A stretch of DNA of 64,000 nt, taken from the NCBI GenBank assembly GCA_027405735.1, contig JAPEHQ010000014.1, positions 682,001 to 746,000 of the forward strand, written 5' to 3'. The notes beneath the pieces are model-generated. The model did no database searches. It was given only the letters and a program-made list of their open reading frames with translations, and had not been told where the DNA came from. Source of the DNA: Mucor racemosus. Its lineage: Eukaryota > Mucoromycota > Mucoromycetes > Mucorales > Mucoraceae. The position numbers were made by a program, and so were the translations under genes. Positions 12,994-24,816 of the stretch are shown here, piece after piece; position 1 is the first letter of the stretch, and every line of letters starts with the position of its first letter.

Positions 12994-13365
12994 GCAGTGC
13001 ATTTATATATAAATTCTTTAAATTTGTGATTTTATGGACTTTTTTTGAATCTGGTTGTATCATCTTATACTTTTCAAGTTAAATCCGTTACTAGGCTAAT
13101 AATGTTGTAGGTTATATTTATGCTCTACTTAAAATAAGCCTTTGCATAATTAATAGCAACACAGTCTAGAACCTTAATTTTTGTATGAAATTTCGATACC
13201 GGCATCTTATAGCTGCTTGGAATATTTAAACAAGCGCGTCCGGGTTGTCCGGTCATTTTTTCTAGAGATTTAAAGCTTGGAAATAGTATTAGATGGCCGC
13301 TTCCGGAGATTTTTCGGCTTTTTTTTGGAAGAATGATCATTGGAAAAAATATGAATCATAAACTA
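12994..13365. other. gene-free spacer
   Basis: Nothing recognised. It lies between LTR C and LTR D. Confidence 0.4.
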
Positions 13366-13902
13366 TGTTGTAATGTACCAGCTACCATATGTTATCACCT
13401 TCTACAGTATCAATACATCTTACAATCATCTATTGACTACGACATTTATTGAAGTCCAAAGTCCTGATATCGGATATAAGAAACTCCTAGCATACTAAGT
13501 TTAATCCAGTAATTATTACCAAGAACGCTTGGACCTCATTTATGACACCATATTATTTCATCCCAGCGGTTAATTAATCAAGTAGCTATCAAATCAACAT
13601 CCAAGCACAATTAGCGCAGCATTAAGACAAAGCAACTCACAATCTCTGCAAGAACGGTTAAATTATTATTGACCCATTTCAATCCATAGATTACTATCAA
13701 ACAGATCTAATGATTCAATAGTGCCTTAAATTACACCTCAGAATCTCAATGTCAAATCAATATAAAAGACCTTACTTTTATATCTAAATAAATGGTATCT
13801 TGGTTTTATTATACAGGCAATTGAAGAACTGATTCATTACTCATTCTCTTTTAATTGTATTCTTTTTTAAGTATTATTTATCAAACCTGAAAATATACGA
13901 CA
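13366..13902 (+). mobile_element. solo LTR family D, copy 1
   Basis: Begins TGTTGTAATGTACC and ends AATATACGACA. Homologous along its length to 41,314-41,843 and, in reverse, to 45,113-45,641. A 5-bp duplication is not clear at this copy. Confidence 0.75.
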
Positions 13903-14065
13903 TAACCTACTGTCTGTCAAGAAAATCATCGCCGAAGTGAACCTATAGCTTACCGGGGCGCTTTTTATTAAGTAGATATAAATATCATTATTGCCTTCGA
14001 TTTGATCTGAATAATCAAGAAATACGTCCAACAATACAGTAGTGAAGAATGATATTTGATCTTAG

Positions 14066-14562
14066 TGTGCTGAACTAGGTAGTATTTCTCCACATAATAA
14101 ATTAAAAGTCATCTCATTTGAAACCATGCCATGCAATTCAAATAACAGATTATGAATATAAACCATAAATAACCAAGGATATTCTAATGTATCAAAGATA
14201 CCAAGGGTATTCATAATGTGTTGTATTATAAATAAAAAAACCTAAAAATTTCATGCGAATCAAATAGAACAAGTAAGGGCTGTTCTGAATGCATGATTGA
14301 CAACTGAGGTTGTCAAAAACAAATTTAATAGCCGCCCTTAATCAAATAGATCAAGGACTCAACAACCCAACAATATATTCAAAATTGCGGAATAACTGAA
14401 AGTCGACAGAACAACTGCCAGACAAATATCAATAACCAAATCATATAAATAGACAAGTAAAAATAGTATTTTATTGTAGATTATCCATAATTAAATAAAG
14501 AAGGATTTAAACAGTATCTCTTTCAAAGCTTTTTTTATAAAATTTTACTCCTTTTTACTGCA
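14066..14562 (+). mobile_element. solo LTR family B with perfect TSD cttag
   Basis: 497 bases from TGTGCTGAAC to TTTACTGCA. Exact cttag copies lie at 14,061-14,065 and 14,563-14,567. The unoccupied paralogous site gatcttagaatgc is present near 43,868-43,880, and the right arm of the inverted duplication also lacks the insertion. Confidence 0.9.
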
Positions 14563-14831
14563 CTTAGAATGCGGGTAAATGAAAATATCAGTCTCTAATA
14601 TAGACTGCTACCTATATTAAAAACATTAGTCTCTTGTGTTAGCATGCATGTTCAGATAATCGAAAAGAATACTAGCTTGATAGTCTGATATGCCTTATCA
14701 AATGGTGAATAATATCATCCTTGGAATATCAAAACAAAAAGAGAGAAACAACACACATAGAAAAGGATTTGAAAGGCTTTACATTATTTAGCGCAATTAA
14801 AACACTGCTAAATTGCACATTTCAGCCAGTG

Positions 14832-15167
14832 TGTAATAGATCAATGGATTGTCAAACTGGATATATAATATAGAGGATTATATGTCTGACTTTGATTCTA
14901 TGATTGGATATGAGAGGTTGGTGTTACTAATTGTAATTGCTATTACTAGTATACGATTATTATCTATGATTGATTATATGGAGTTATATAATAATTGGTT
15001 ATAAGTAACAATGATAAATAAGTAACAATATATATTTATTTGGATTGTGGTTATAAATATAATAAGGGGAAGGAAAGAACAGATAAATTCACTAATGTGC
15101 AATTGATCCGTTCTTGGTTGTTATTTATATGTGCAATTTGCTTATGTAATGTAACTGGATCATTACA
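14832..15167 (-). mobile_element. solo LTR family C (left arm), perfect TSD
   Basis: 336 bases in reverse orientation, flanked by cagtg at 14,827-14,831 and 15,168-15,172. The same LTR and the same duplication occur in the right arm at 20,587-20,922, so it inserted before the arm was duplicated. Confidence 0.9.
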
Positions 15168-16090
15168 CAGTGTAAAAGCAGCATTACAGCACATCAACCC
15201 ATAAACTAAACAAAATAGGCAATATCTGCTATCTAGAAACATACATTTTTCTACTAGAAAAACCGTTTGTCATATCATACATTCATTAAAAAATTGCAAA
15301 AGCGAGCTCATAGGGCGACGCCATAATTGAGCATAACACGATCGAACAGCTAAGTCTCTTATACTATGGTATATATCTAAGCTTTAAATGGAAATGCGTT
15401 TTTTTTTTTTTACTTTTCTTATATTTAACCACGTACGGTCTGAAAATTCAGTTTTTTTAGTGGACATTTTTCAGGGCTCATTTTATCCTTACCAACCCTC
15501 ATGATTTTGATCAAAAAACAGAAAAATCAAATTTTGATACCAAAATCAACGTTTAAATATACTACATTGTGAGAGAAAATTGTAGCCATAACTAATACAA
15601 ATTTTATGAAAGCTTAATATTAAATGTTTAGTAATAAAACTTAGCATTTTTGGCCCAAAAACGGTTTTTTGATTAAAGGATTTTCATGTAATATTTTGCA
15701 ATAAAAATGTTTATTATTTTTTATTGAGCGAATAGAGCGCTAAATTCTGTATATGTGTACATTTTTTGTTTTTATAACTGGTGGTATAATTAACTCTAGA
15801 TTTGCAAAATCAGAAAAAAAAAATTAAAAAATGTCAAAATTGATGATCTGGACAAGAATAATTTTCTAAATTAATATTCCGCCTATAAGCTTTGTAAGTC
15901 TTAAAAATAAGAGATTTTATAATACTTGAGAACTTTTTTAAGAATTTACAATGCTGTACCCACTTGATTCAAGCTTATTGCTGTAAATCATTATACATGT
16001 TAATATTGTGTGGTAATTTATTTGATGATAATATAGCCTTACTCTATAATTATTGCGCTAGAGGTAATTTACATCAAGTTTTAGTCTTAC

Positions 16091-16319
16091 CTCTCCAATA
16101 TTATAAACATAAACATGGCCATCGCTGGAACCTATTGCCACCTTTTTATCCTCCTCTTTGTCGCAAGCTAATTCATTCAATTTTTTACCAGAACTAACGT
16201 AAGTACTTAAAAATGGTTCCTCGGTATTTTCATTCAAATTCCATAAATTAAATTGACTTGTTCCATCAACAGTATTATCAAATGTATCATCAGTCCGCCT
16301 TATGATAAATGCCGCCAAT
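16091..16319 (-). pseudogene. captured exon of a dynein-intermediate-chain-like WD40 protein
   Basis: On the minus strand an open exon is bounded by a TTTCAG acceptor (just above 16,319) and a GGAGAG|GTAAG donor (at 16,090). It encodes a WD40 segment with FNLWNLNENTEEP followed by DKKVAIGSSDGHVYVYNIGE. The combination resembles the C-terminal WD repeats of cytoplasmic dynein intermediate chain. There is no gene around it, and further copies lie at 19,548, 44,220 and 47,075. Because splice sites and intron sequence are kept, the capture was at DNA level. It is a gene fragment carried by mobile DNA, not a functional gene here. Confidence 0.7.
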
Positions 16320-19300
16320 CTGAAATTAGAAACATCCCATCGTCATTGTTATTGGCTATGAAAAGCTTGATTTTTAATAATACTGCTACAAAAATAGTAA
16401 TTAAACAAAAAAAGCGTTGCGAATACAATTATAACTCTTTGATATTTATTAAGATATAAAGTAAAGCAAAGGTTTATGGATTACCATAGCCTTTGCGATA
16501 TATATACTATTTTCTAATTCTATTGATAATACAGTAATAAGATCTTGAAGCAAGATATTCATGGTTTAGTTCCTAGTTTGGAAGTACCAGTGGTACAATT
16601 TGACATTTTAAGTTTTTTGCGATTGAAAGTTATTAGATCTTAGATGTCGACTAAGATCAATTTGATTATTAAACAAACTTGGTGTATGTAGTTTATTACA
16701 AATACAACAATTAAATAAAAGACAAAATGATACTAATCGCATATGGTGAGTATTCAACGTCTAGTTGAGTTTAATGAAGAATGCTTTTGAACCCTTTTAA
16801 AAATCCTGAAGCAAACACAACATCTTGGTCCTGAAATTTCTATCCATCAAAATGTCGCGATTTTTACCACACAATGAAAGTACCTTTTATCAATCTTGAC
16901 CTCGTTATACAGTGGGTATCAGTTTTTTATCAGTTGTATTTTCTCTGATTCATTAATATTCGGTTATATTGAACGATACACGATAGTATATTAAATTACA
17001 ATTTACTAGCATACTGTTGGTAGGTTTTTGTTATTACTTTAAAAACATCATCCTATTATTATTATTATTACCATTGATTATAATTGTCAAACTGATTGAT
17101 TCATACAGTGTATCATATTACTATTTCGCATTGGTAGATATCTTATAATTGATATCTGCATTTAACACTGGTGGATTGGAAAGTTAGTGTCTGTCTTTAA
17201 TTTGATGAATAGTGCGTACTTTGGTTTTCCAGTATAATTCTAGGTGTTTCTACGCCTAAAAACTGAATTTTCCAATGCAGCCGCATCTGTTGAATATCAC
17301 TTGAGTTTCTGTGCGTTGTAGCTCATGTTATTATACTAGCTCCCATTTTGGCAAATATTGCTTTACATTCATCCATATTCAATTTTTGTGTTATGCAGCT
17401 TAATATTAAGGTATTAACATTGAATTTTGCTTATATCTGCATGAAAAATAGGCATTTTTTCCAGATAAAGTCTGCTACCGATTTCTGGAAGCTCTACTAT
17501 CATTTCCAAGAAGAAAAAATACACTTTAATTTGCTACATTCTTCAAAATATTAAAAAAAACTGACAAATACACGTTCACAAGTACGGGAATTAAAATTGT
17601 AGACCTTAGGAGAGTGTCTAGCTCAATGGGTAACGCATGCGTTGTAAATTGAGTGCGGCATACGTATTTGTGAATTCAAACCCGCCAAAGGGGAAGACCT
17701 TTGGCATCAGGATCTATATGAATTTCGAAAGAGAATCTCCGATGACCTTGCTTCTCATCGAATATAATCCTCCTTTTTTTCTCAGTAAGCTTTGCATTTC
17801 TAGCAATTTTTTTCCTTTTTCATTAATGTGTCGTAGAGGTTCTAACACTTTTGTTACACAATAATAATAGTATAAATATTAGATCTTCTTAAATGTCAAA
17901 CTTAATAACCGTTGTCTTTTAACTTATAACTGTATTTGTCTCATTGCATTATTATTATTAACACGACAAATGCATATGATATGCTGTACTTTTTTACCAT
18001 TTTGCGGACTACATATTTTCATATTATTTCTCAAGAATAATCCTCTCGGTACTTTTTTTATAAAATTGTAATGTACAATAATAATTGTAATCTTTATGAA
18101 AAAGGCAATTCCAATATCCCTGTTTATTCAGATTTTATAGTTCAATTATCTTAATTTAAACATGCGAATATGTGTCCGGTGCCTTTTTTTTATTAGCTTC
18201 TAGAAAGATATGAGGAAGAAGTTCAAAGAGATAGAAATCACATCTAACTCACCCTTTGTTTACTTTTATACATAAAAACTCTTTTTCAATAACGAATTTC
18301 ATTCCGAAATTTTATTTCAATGCAATAATTAGCATCATTTTTCTCAAATTCATCAACCAAAATTTAAAAACCAAAAAATTTGGAGTAGCTCTGTACCCAG
18401 GATAATTGATTTAATTAACTTAACATTATTAAGACCATATATAGTACGTCATATCATGTTATTACTAACGACAGTGGTGGGTCTGATTCAATGAAGCTAA
18501 ATTTTTATATCAGTTCAAGCACAGCCGGTGTTGACCCTGCATCTGGTTATTGATATGGTATAGAATAAATAAAAAATATCATACATTACAACACTTGTCA
18601 AAACCTACTATGTATAAGCGTATTTATCTATTTGACGGACTTAAACGAGACACCATCTATTTTACTACGGCCGAACTATGCTTCCCATGGGCATAATGAT
18701 CTGTATAGATGGGCAGAATAAAAAAATTTATGCAGATCAGATGAGCAGAGCAATGAGATCAAGGTTTTTTAGTCAATTTATTAAAGTATATCAATCATAA
18801 TATAATTAATAACGAAGATAATTTGAACGGTTTAAAGCAGATGTGAGTGAATTATTCTGATTCAACAAAATTGCCTTATTGACGAGATATATCAATTTGA
18901 AATTTAGGGTTTGAAAGAGTTCTGCCCATGTTCTTCTTTCGGAGACCAATTGGAAACAACGACAACAACCTGTTTGGTAACACGAAAAGTATTTATGCCT
19001 TTGTCAATTCCTGTTTGTAACACACAAAGTCTTTTTTCTTCCCTACTCTTTCCTCAGATCTTTTATTTACGTTTAAAACTACAACAAAAAGACTAATATT
19101 TTTTTATAAACTGAAATCAAGTACCAGGTGTAAGTACATGTTTTTCCTATTTTTAATTTGGAAATAAATTATTAACTGTAAATTTTAGGGAACGTTATAA
19201 TATTTTTTTCGAACAAAAACAGCAACCAAAACTTAGTCGTTTTGTTCCATCATCTTCATTATAATCAATGCTTTTTTGGTCTAAAATCGATATTTACCTG

Positions 19301-19547
19301 CTGAAAAATTATTGATTATAAAAGTATGTATAGTATTCATTTGATTTGAATGAATGAATAATCTTATGTTAACCTATTTAGTTTCTAAAAAATATTTGTT
19401 TCTATTTAGTGGCCAACAACAGCCAAGGAGAGGAAAACGAAATGTTGACTTGTATACCACTACCAACTCTCAAAGGTACGCCATAATTATTACTAATTAG
19501 CTTGTTATTAATAATTGATTTTACTAATAAATTAATTTTTATAGGTC
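16320..19547. other. spacer between the inverted arms
   Basis: About 3.2 kb without an intact gene. 16,740-16,990 is homologous to 47,400-47,640 and, in reverse, to 45,780-46,040. 18,840-19,060 is homologous in reverse to 47,860-48,060. These are body fragments of the same mobile assembly. A short Gln/Arg-rich open segment at 19,405-19,475 ends in a donor-like aaaggtac and may be another captured exon. A tRNA-derived repeat candidate lies at 17,605-17,965. Confidence 0.5.
17605..17965 (+). repeat. candidate tRNA-derived SINE
   Basis: An A-box-like tagctcaatgggtaacgc (17,619-17,636) and a B-box-like tgaattcaaaccc (17,671-17,683) are spaced as in a tRNA gene. The ends do not pair into an acceptor stem, so it is not a working tRNA. 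The 3' part (about 17,850-17,962), ending in an (ATT)n tail, recurs at 34,215-34,323. Head, body and simple tail fit a SINE, but the head is seen only once. Confidence 0.4.
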
Positions 19548-19663
19548 AAAAGTAAGTTTAATCTGGTAAAGGATTGAATGAATTAGCTTGTGACAAAGAG
19601 GAGGATAAAAAGGTGGCAATAGGTTCCAGCGATGGCCATGTTTATGTTTATAATATTGGAGAG
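19548..19663 (+). pseudogene. captured WD40 exon fragment, right-arm copy
   Basis: The 3' part of the same exon as at 16,091-16,319, here on the plus strand. It reads through LNELACDKEEDKKVAIGSSD to the GGAGAG|GTAAG donor at 19,664, then into the shared intron. The 5' half of the exon is missing. Confidence 0.65.
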
Positions 19664-20586
19664 GTAAGACTAAAACTTGATGTAAATTACCTCTAGCGCA
19701 ATAATTATAGAGTAAGGCTATATTATCATCAAATAAATTACCACACAATATTAACATGTATAATGATTTACAGCAATAAGCTTGAATCAAGTGGGTACAG
19801 CATTGTAAATTCTTAAAAAAGTTCTCAAGTATTATAAAATCTCTTATTTTTAAGACTTACAAAGCTTATAGGCGGAATATTAATTTAGAAAATTATTCTT
19901 GTCCAGATCATCAATTTTGACATTTTTTAATTTTTTTTTTCTGATTTTGCAAATCTAGAGTTAATTATACCACCAGTTATAAAAACAAAAAATGTACACA
20001 TATACAGAATTTAGCGCTCTATTCGCTCAATAAAAAATAATAAACATTTTTATTGCAAAATATTACATGAAAATCCTTTAATCAAAAAACCGTTTTTGGG
20101 CCAAAAATGCTAAGTTTTATTACTAAACATTTAATATTAAGCTTTCATAAAATTTGTATTAGTTATGGCTACAATTTTCTCTCACAATGTAGTATATTTA
20201 AACGTTGATTTTGGTATCAAAATTTGATTTTTCTGTTTTTTGATCAAAATCATGAGGGTTGGTAAGGATAAAATGAGCCCTGAAAAATGTCCACTAAAAA
20301 AACTGAATTTTCAGACCGTACGTGGTTAAATATAAGAAAAGTAAAAAAAAAAAAACGCATTTCCATTTAAAGCTTAGATATATACCATAGTATAAGAGAC
20401 TTAGCTGTTCGATCGTGTTATGCTCAATTATGGCGTCGCCCTATGAGCTCGCTTTTGCAATTTTTTAATGAATGTATGATATGACAAACGGTTTTTCTAG
20501 TAGAAAAATGTATGTTTCTAGATAGCAGATATTGCCTATTTTGTTTAGTTTATGGGTTGATGTGCTGTAATGCTGCTTTTACACTG

Positions 20587-20922
20587 TGTAATGATCCAGT
20601 TACATTACATAAGCAAATTGCACATATAAATAACAACCAAGAACGGATCAATTGCACATTAGTGAATTTATCTGTTCTTTCCTTCCCCTTATTATATTTA
20701 TAACCACAATCCAAATAAATATATATTGTTACTTATTTATCATTGTTACTTATAACCAATTATTATATAACTCCATATAATCAATCATAGATAATAATCG
20801 TATACTAGTAATAGCAATTACAATTAGTAACACCAACCTCTCATATCCAATCATAGAATCAAAGTCAGACATATAATCCTCTATATTATATATCCAGTTT
20901 GACAATCCATTGATCTATTACA
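20587..20922 (+). mobile_element. solo LTR family C (right arm), perfect TSD cactg
   Basis: 336 bases, TGTAATGATCC to TCTATTACA, flanked by cactg at 20,582-20,586 and 20,923-20,927. The paralogous region near 44,140-44,180 appears to be the unoccupied site. Confidence 0.9.
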
Positions 20923-21770
20923 CACTGGCTGAAATGTGCAATTTAGCAGTGTTTTAATTGCGCTAAATAATGTAAAGCCTTTCAAATCCTTTTCTATGTG
21001 TGTTGTTTCTCTCTTTTTGTTTTGATATTCCAAGGATGATATTATTCACCATTTGATAAGGCATATCAGACTATCAAGCTAGTATTCTTTTCGATTATCT
21101 GAACATGCATGCTAACACAAGAGACTAATGTTTTTAATATAGGTAGCAGTCTATATTAGAGACTGATATTTTCATTTACCCGCATTCTAAGAACAACTAT
21201 CATTATTTCCTACTGTATTGTTGGACGTATTTCTTGATTACCAGATCAAATCGAAGGCAATAATGATATTTATATCGATCTACTCAATAAAAGGCTAGAA
21301 CTGGCTTCAAACTCACGAAATGTTCCAGAAAAGTGATAAAATTTCAAACGATATAGAAACAAAAAAAAAGAATAATATAATGCCTTGTCTAAAAATTATA
21401 GCTATGATCGTAGCTATATTTGAAAACAAATCTTTTTACAGCTGCTGACAATCGTAAACTAAAATAGTAATTTTAAACAAGGTTAATTTGTTTAAATTTT
21501 ATGAGTTATAAAGTAACATTTATAATCTTAGATTTGGCTTGCATATCAATTTAAGCAGTAAGTATTATTTAAGTTGTTTATGCTCGAGCAAAACCCATTG
21601 TTGCTGTAAAAATTATAGCTATAAACATTGCAAATGATGATAATAGTAATATATTGGCTCTTGCATGTATTGCTCTACATCAACAACGTATTGAATTTTA
21701 TTATTGTCTATAATCTATATTAATAAAAGCAAATGTAATTTAAGAACCCATTTCAGTAAAAAAATGGAAT

Positions 21771-22121
21771 GGAATTTTGAGAACGGCACAATGCTCATAA
21801 ATAAACCAATTTGTGCCTATACAATCAGATTATTATGCTCATGATCAGATTTTATTATTATGCACAAATACGGATAATGATATGCGTATGGGTAATGCTA
21901 CTATTATGCACGCATGGAATTAATGTCATGCACATGGACAGAATCTATAATTCTGCACATACAGGCTTAGCGTTGTGCTCGTGTGCAGTTTCTTTTGTTG
22001 TACCCATGTGCATATTGTTATCTTTTTAACCATATTCAGTGGGCACAACAGCTCAGGCTATAGTGTGCAGCCCACCTCGGCACAACGAAATCATGTTGTG
22101 CAGCACAGGTCGACCGTAGTG
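21771..22121 (-). mobile_element. CACTA-like terminus with subterminal repeats
   Basis: Read from the minus strand, this end starts CACTACGGTCGACCTGTGC at 22,121 and continues with many TGCAC / TGCTCATG-type words over about 350 bases, closely matching 42,921-43,270. A CACTA start with dense subterminal motifs is typical of the CMC (CACTA/EnSpm) group. No transposase gene was found, so the copies look non-autonomous. The open frame at 21,811-22,029 is conserved with 43,013-43,231 but is probably non-coding motif DNA. Confidence 0.55.
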
Positions 22122-22244
22122 TTTGTCAGCAGTGTGGTTTTGCTATCATAGATTATTTTTTCCTGGTAATTTTCTATTTAGTTAATACTCGTCAAATAAA
22201 ATTACATATGAACGTTTCACTTACATAATAATACTCGTTGATGT

Positions 22245-22930
22245 TTTGCATAAAACCATTCACTAAATTGGGTCCGAGAGAGCTCAACAAGATGAATGCG
22301 ATGAATGTTAAAAAAGATGCTGCTCAATTTAACCAATATTTTGAAATCTACTACAAAAATGTGAAAAAAATGAAAAAAATAAAAGTGCCAGAATTTTTTT
22401 ATACTTGAATATGTTATAGAGCGCTTTAAAACAAGTAAATTTTATTATTAAAAAATGTTAGTATAACTTAATTTTTTACAAAGATATGAAGGTTCAAAGT
22501 TTTTGATTTTGACAGTGAAATACGTGTAAAAATCTGAAACATTGGCATTGAAAAAGGCATACCAACAGCAAAAAGTAGGATATTTTTGGATACTTGTTTT
22601 TGGATTAAAGTTGGTCTTCTTAGGTACATTGGAATATAATTTTTTTTTGGCATTATTTAGTGAAAAAAAAAGTAGAGCAGGGTTGAAAAGTGAGACCCAG
22701 TTTTCAAGGAAAAAGCAGAGAATTTTACTACTTTTGGGTCTTTTGCGAGATGTACTGTAGAATAAAATTAGGAATAGGTAGCATGATATAACTAACTCAT
22801 GTATATTTTGCAATGTTCAAGGTATTTCCTAACAGTTATTTAGTGTAGGGCTAGTTATAGAAAAGGTGGCACCCTCTGATTTTAAAGACTCTAAATTTAA
22901 AAATCAACATTGGAAATTTTGATGAAACAA
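22245..22930 (+). repeat. dispersed repeat E, copy 2 (5'-truncated)
   Basis: Aligns with 49,960-50,640. It includes the relic frame segment PRELNKMN and the downstream conserved part ending near gttatagaaaagg. Confidence 0.6.
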
Positions 22931-23567
22931 TCTTTCCTTTCCCTGGTTGCTCAGATGAGTACAGTTAAAGCTATTGAGCAACTATTATGTTGCCTAATAA
23001 CCGTCGCTGGTTACTAGAAGTGGGCCCCCATTCTCAAAGTTTAGTAGGACATATGCCTATCAAAAAACTTTAAGGAAGGTTACTACGCGTTTTCTAGTGT
23101 CTTGGCACTGTGTGTATTTTTTTCATTGTTGTTTATGAAAGATCTCATACTTTGATTCCAAGCTTTAAAAGGTATCAAAAAGCTTCATAAAATAACCTGC
23201 GGAATTTTGCCTCATGCATGAGTATGTATAGTTTCTATACTCATTTAGAAATAAATCGGCATGGCTAAATTAAGCTTAGTAAAGAAATTTAAAAATAAAC
23301 CCAGTTCCGTGATTTAAGCTTTTCACTATCATGCATATCATGATCAGCAGCTCTATTATATATGCTACACTAAATTTGATTCTGAGATCATTTACATATG
23401 AATACAATCAATGTCACTCACTTGACAACAGCACCAGATATATATTATAAATCAAGAAAATAAATAAATTTTATTACAAAGTAGGGAGGGGGGGGGAATG
23501 TTATTATGAATATATACAAAAGGTAGAAATAAAATATACAATAAATTAAAAAGACGCTTTTTCAGTC
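22931..23567. other. gene-free DNA downstream of arrestin gene
   Basis: Nothing recognised except a G-run (ggggggggg, near 23,489-23,498) in the probable 3' flank of the minus-strand arrestin gene. Confidence 0.4.
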
Positions 23568-24816
23568 TTAACGAGTTACTAAACATGGGATTTCATCATA
23601 TGTTGGAGGATTATTAGCAGCAACAAGCGAGCAATTATCTACAATTGAATTATAAGAAGGCAAAATTGGTTGGGTATTGTTGCTGTTGTTATTACTTTGA
23701 TACAAAAGAGCCAAAAAAGCAGCAGGATCGTAAGGCAAACTACGCCACGCCTCTTCGTAAGCAGGTAAACCCGTATTATTGACAGCGCAGATAGTAATTG
23801 GCAAAGCCGCTCTCAATTCCGAAACATGTCCATCAGCATTAATGAGAGACAATACAAACTTGATTTTGTGTCTAATACGAATAGCTTCATTTTGAATATC
23901 GCATTGTAAGTCTTGAACTGAAGTAGGTAATGGAATAGTTTGTACTTTTGTCCACTCGATAAAATTTTCAGCCTGTGTCGAAGTAGCATTATTGACACGG
24001 CCAAATTTGTCATCCCTTGTAGAGAATAAAACTCGACCGTGAGCTCGGGGACGGGTATTTAATATCCCACCACCAGTGGGTCCAGCAGCACGGCAGATCA
24101 TGTATTCTTTGAGGGTACAGGACAGGTATCGCACACGTAACGAGTTTGTAAGAGGCGTAATTCGAATCGTAATGGGGATTGGGTCGCCGTGAGTATAAAT
24201 TTTGCTAGGCAATGTGATCTCGTAATCCAATTTGTTCGACCATTGATTTGAGATAGCTACTGGTTCTAAAAATTCGGGTGTAAGTGGTAATAATTGGCGA
24301 GAAACGTAAAAGATTTTGCGAACACTGAGATTGGGCATAAATGTAGAACGTTCAATGGTTGCTTTAAGATGATATTGAACAGTGTAAAAGTTGGGAACAT
24401 AGGTAGATTCTGGTAGATTTCCAGGAAGAGCTAGTTCAAAATCGTAAGTGTAATCCCCAGCTTTCATTAAATGCAATTTTGTTTCTTTTGGAAGAAATGT
24501 CCATGTATGATTCAATACGGATTTTTCTTCGCAGAATAATCTATCATGACCATTGCCCAAACCTATTAAAAAAGCAGATCAACAAAGATGTTTCTCTTAC
24601 ATGTAATTTTTATGCATTCTTACCCTCTGTCCATGTTACAGCCATTTTGCCAACTAATTCCAATGCAATTGACTTTATCTTTGTAGGTTCTTGTAATTTC
24701 AATGACATGACTCCTCTTAATACACAACCAGCAGATTCATTTGATGAACCATACATGATCAAGTTTTCGCTTTCTACATGAATTTTCACCTTGGCTGAAG
24801 ATCTTAATTTATCCAT
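23568..24816 (-). CDS. arrestin-related trafficking adaptor (alpha-arrestin)
   Basis: Two exons, 24,816-24,624 and 24,562-23,568, are split by a 61-base intron and give 395 residues. The N-terminal arrestin fold begins KVKIHVESENLIMYG and has the GCVLRGVM strand; PKETKLHLMKAGDYTYDFEL and LPSTYV-type strands follow. A C-terminal arrestin domain starts near LDYEITLPSKIYTHGDPIPI. The tail carries LPAYEE and PPTYDE, PY-type motifs that in the family bind WW domains of Rsp5/Nedd4 ubiquitin ligases. The expected role is cargo selection for ubiquitin-dependent endocytosis of plasma-membrane transporters. A (TA)n tract lies just upstream at 24,842-24,860. Family assignment is firm; the particular cargo cannot be told. 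Confidence 0.88.

Larger units (their letters stand above)
13958..16203 (+). repeat. left arm of large inverted duplication
   Basis: Reverse-complement of 19,548-21,295. Identity is very high: for example, the 63-codon open frames at 15,051-15,242 (minus) and 20,512-20,703 (plus) encode the same peptide. The arm is interrupted by a solo LTR B (14,066-14,562) absent from the other arm. It carries an LTR C (14,832-15,167) that the other arm shares. The inner end reaches into a WD40 exon fragment. Confidence 0.9.
19548..21295 (-). repeat. right arm of large inverted duplication
   Basis: Inverse of 13,958-16,203 without the LTR B insertion. Homology to the second assembly (42,921-44,160) continues beyond the arm to a CACTA-type terminus at 22,121. 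Confidence 0.9.

Noticed and set aside
15051..15242. 63-codon frame identical in both inverted arms
   Set aside because: Conserved because the arms are recent duplicates; it overlaps LTR C and has no coding character.
17619..17683. tRNA-Thr-like gene
   Set aside because: A and B boxes are present but the ends do not form an acceptor stem and the anticodon stem is poor; kept only as a SINE-head candidate.
21811..22029. 72-codon frame shared with 43,013-43,231
   Set aside because: The frame consists of subterminal motif repeats (TGCAC, ATTATGC) of the CACTA-like end; conservation is at DNA level.
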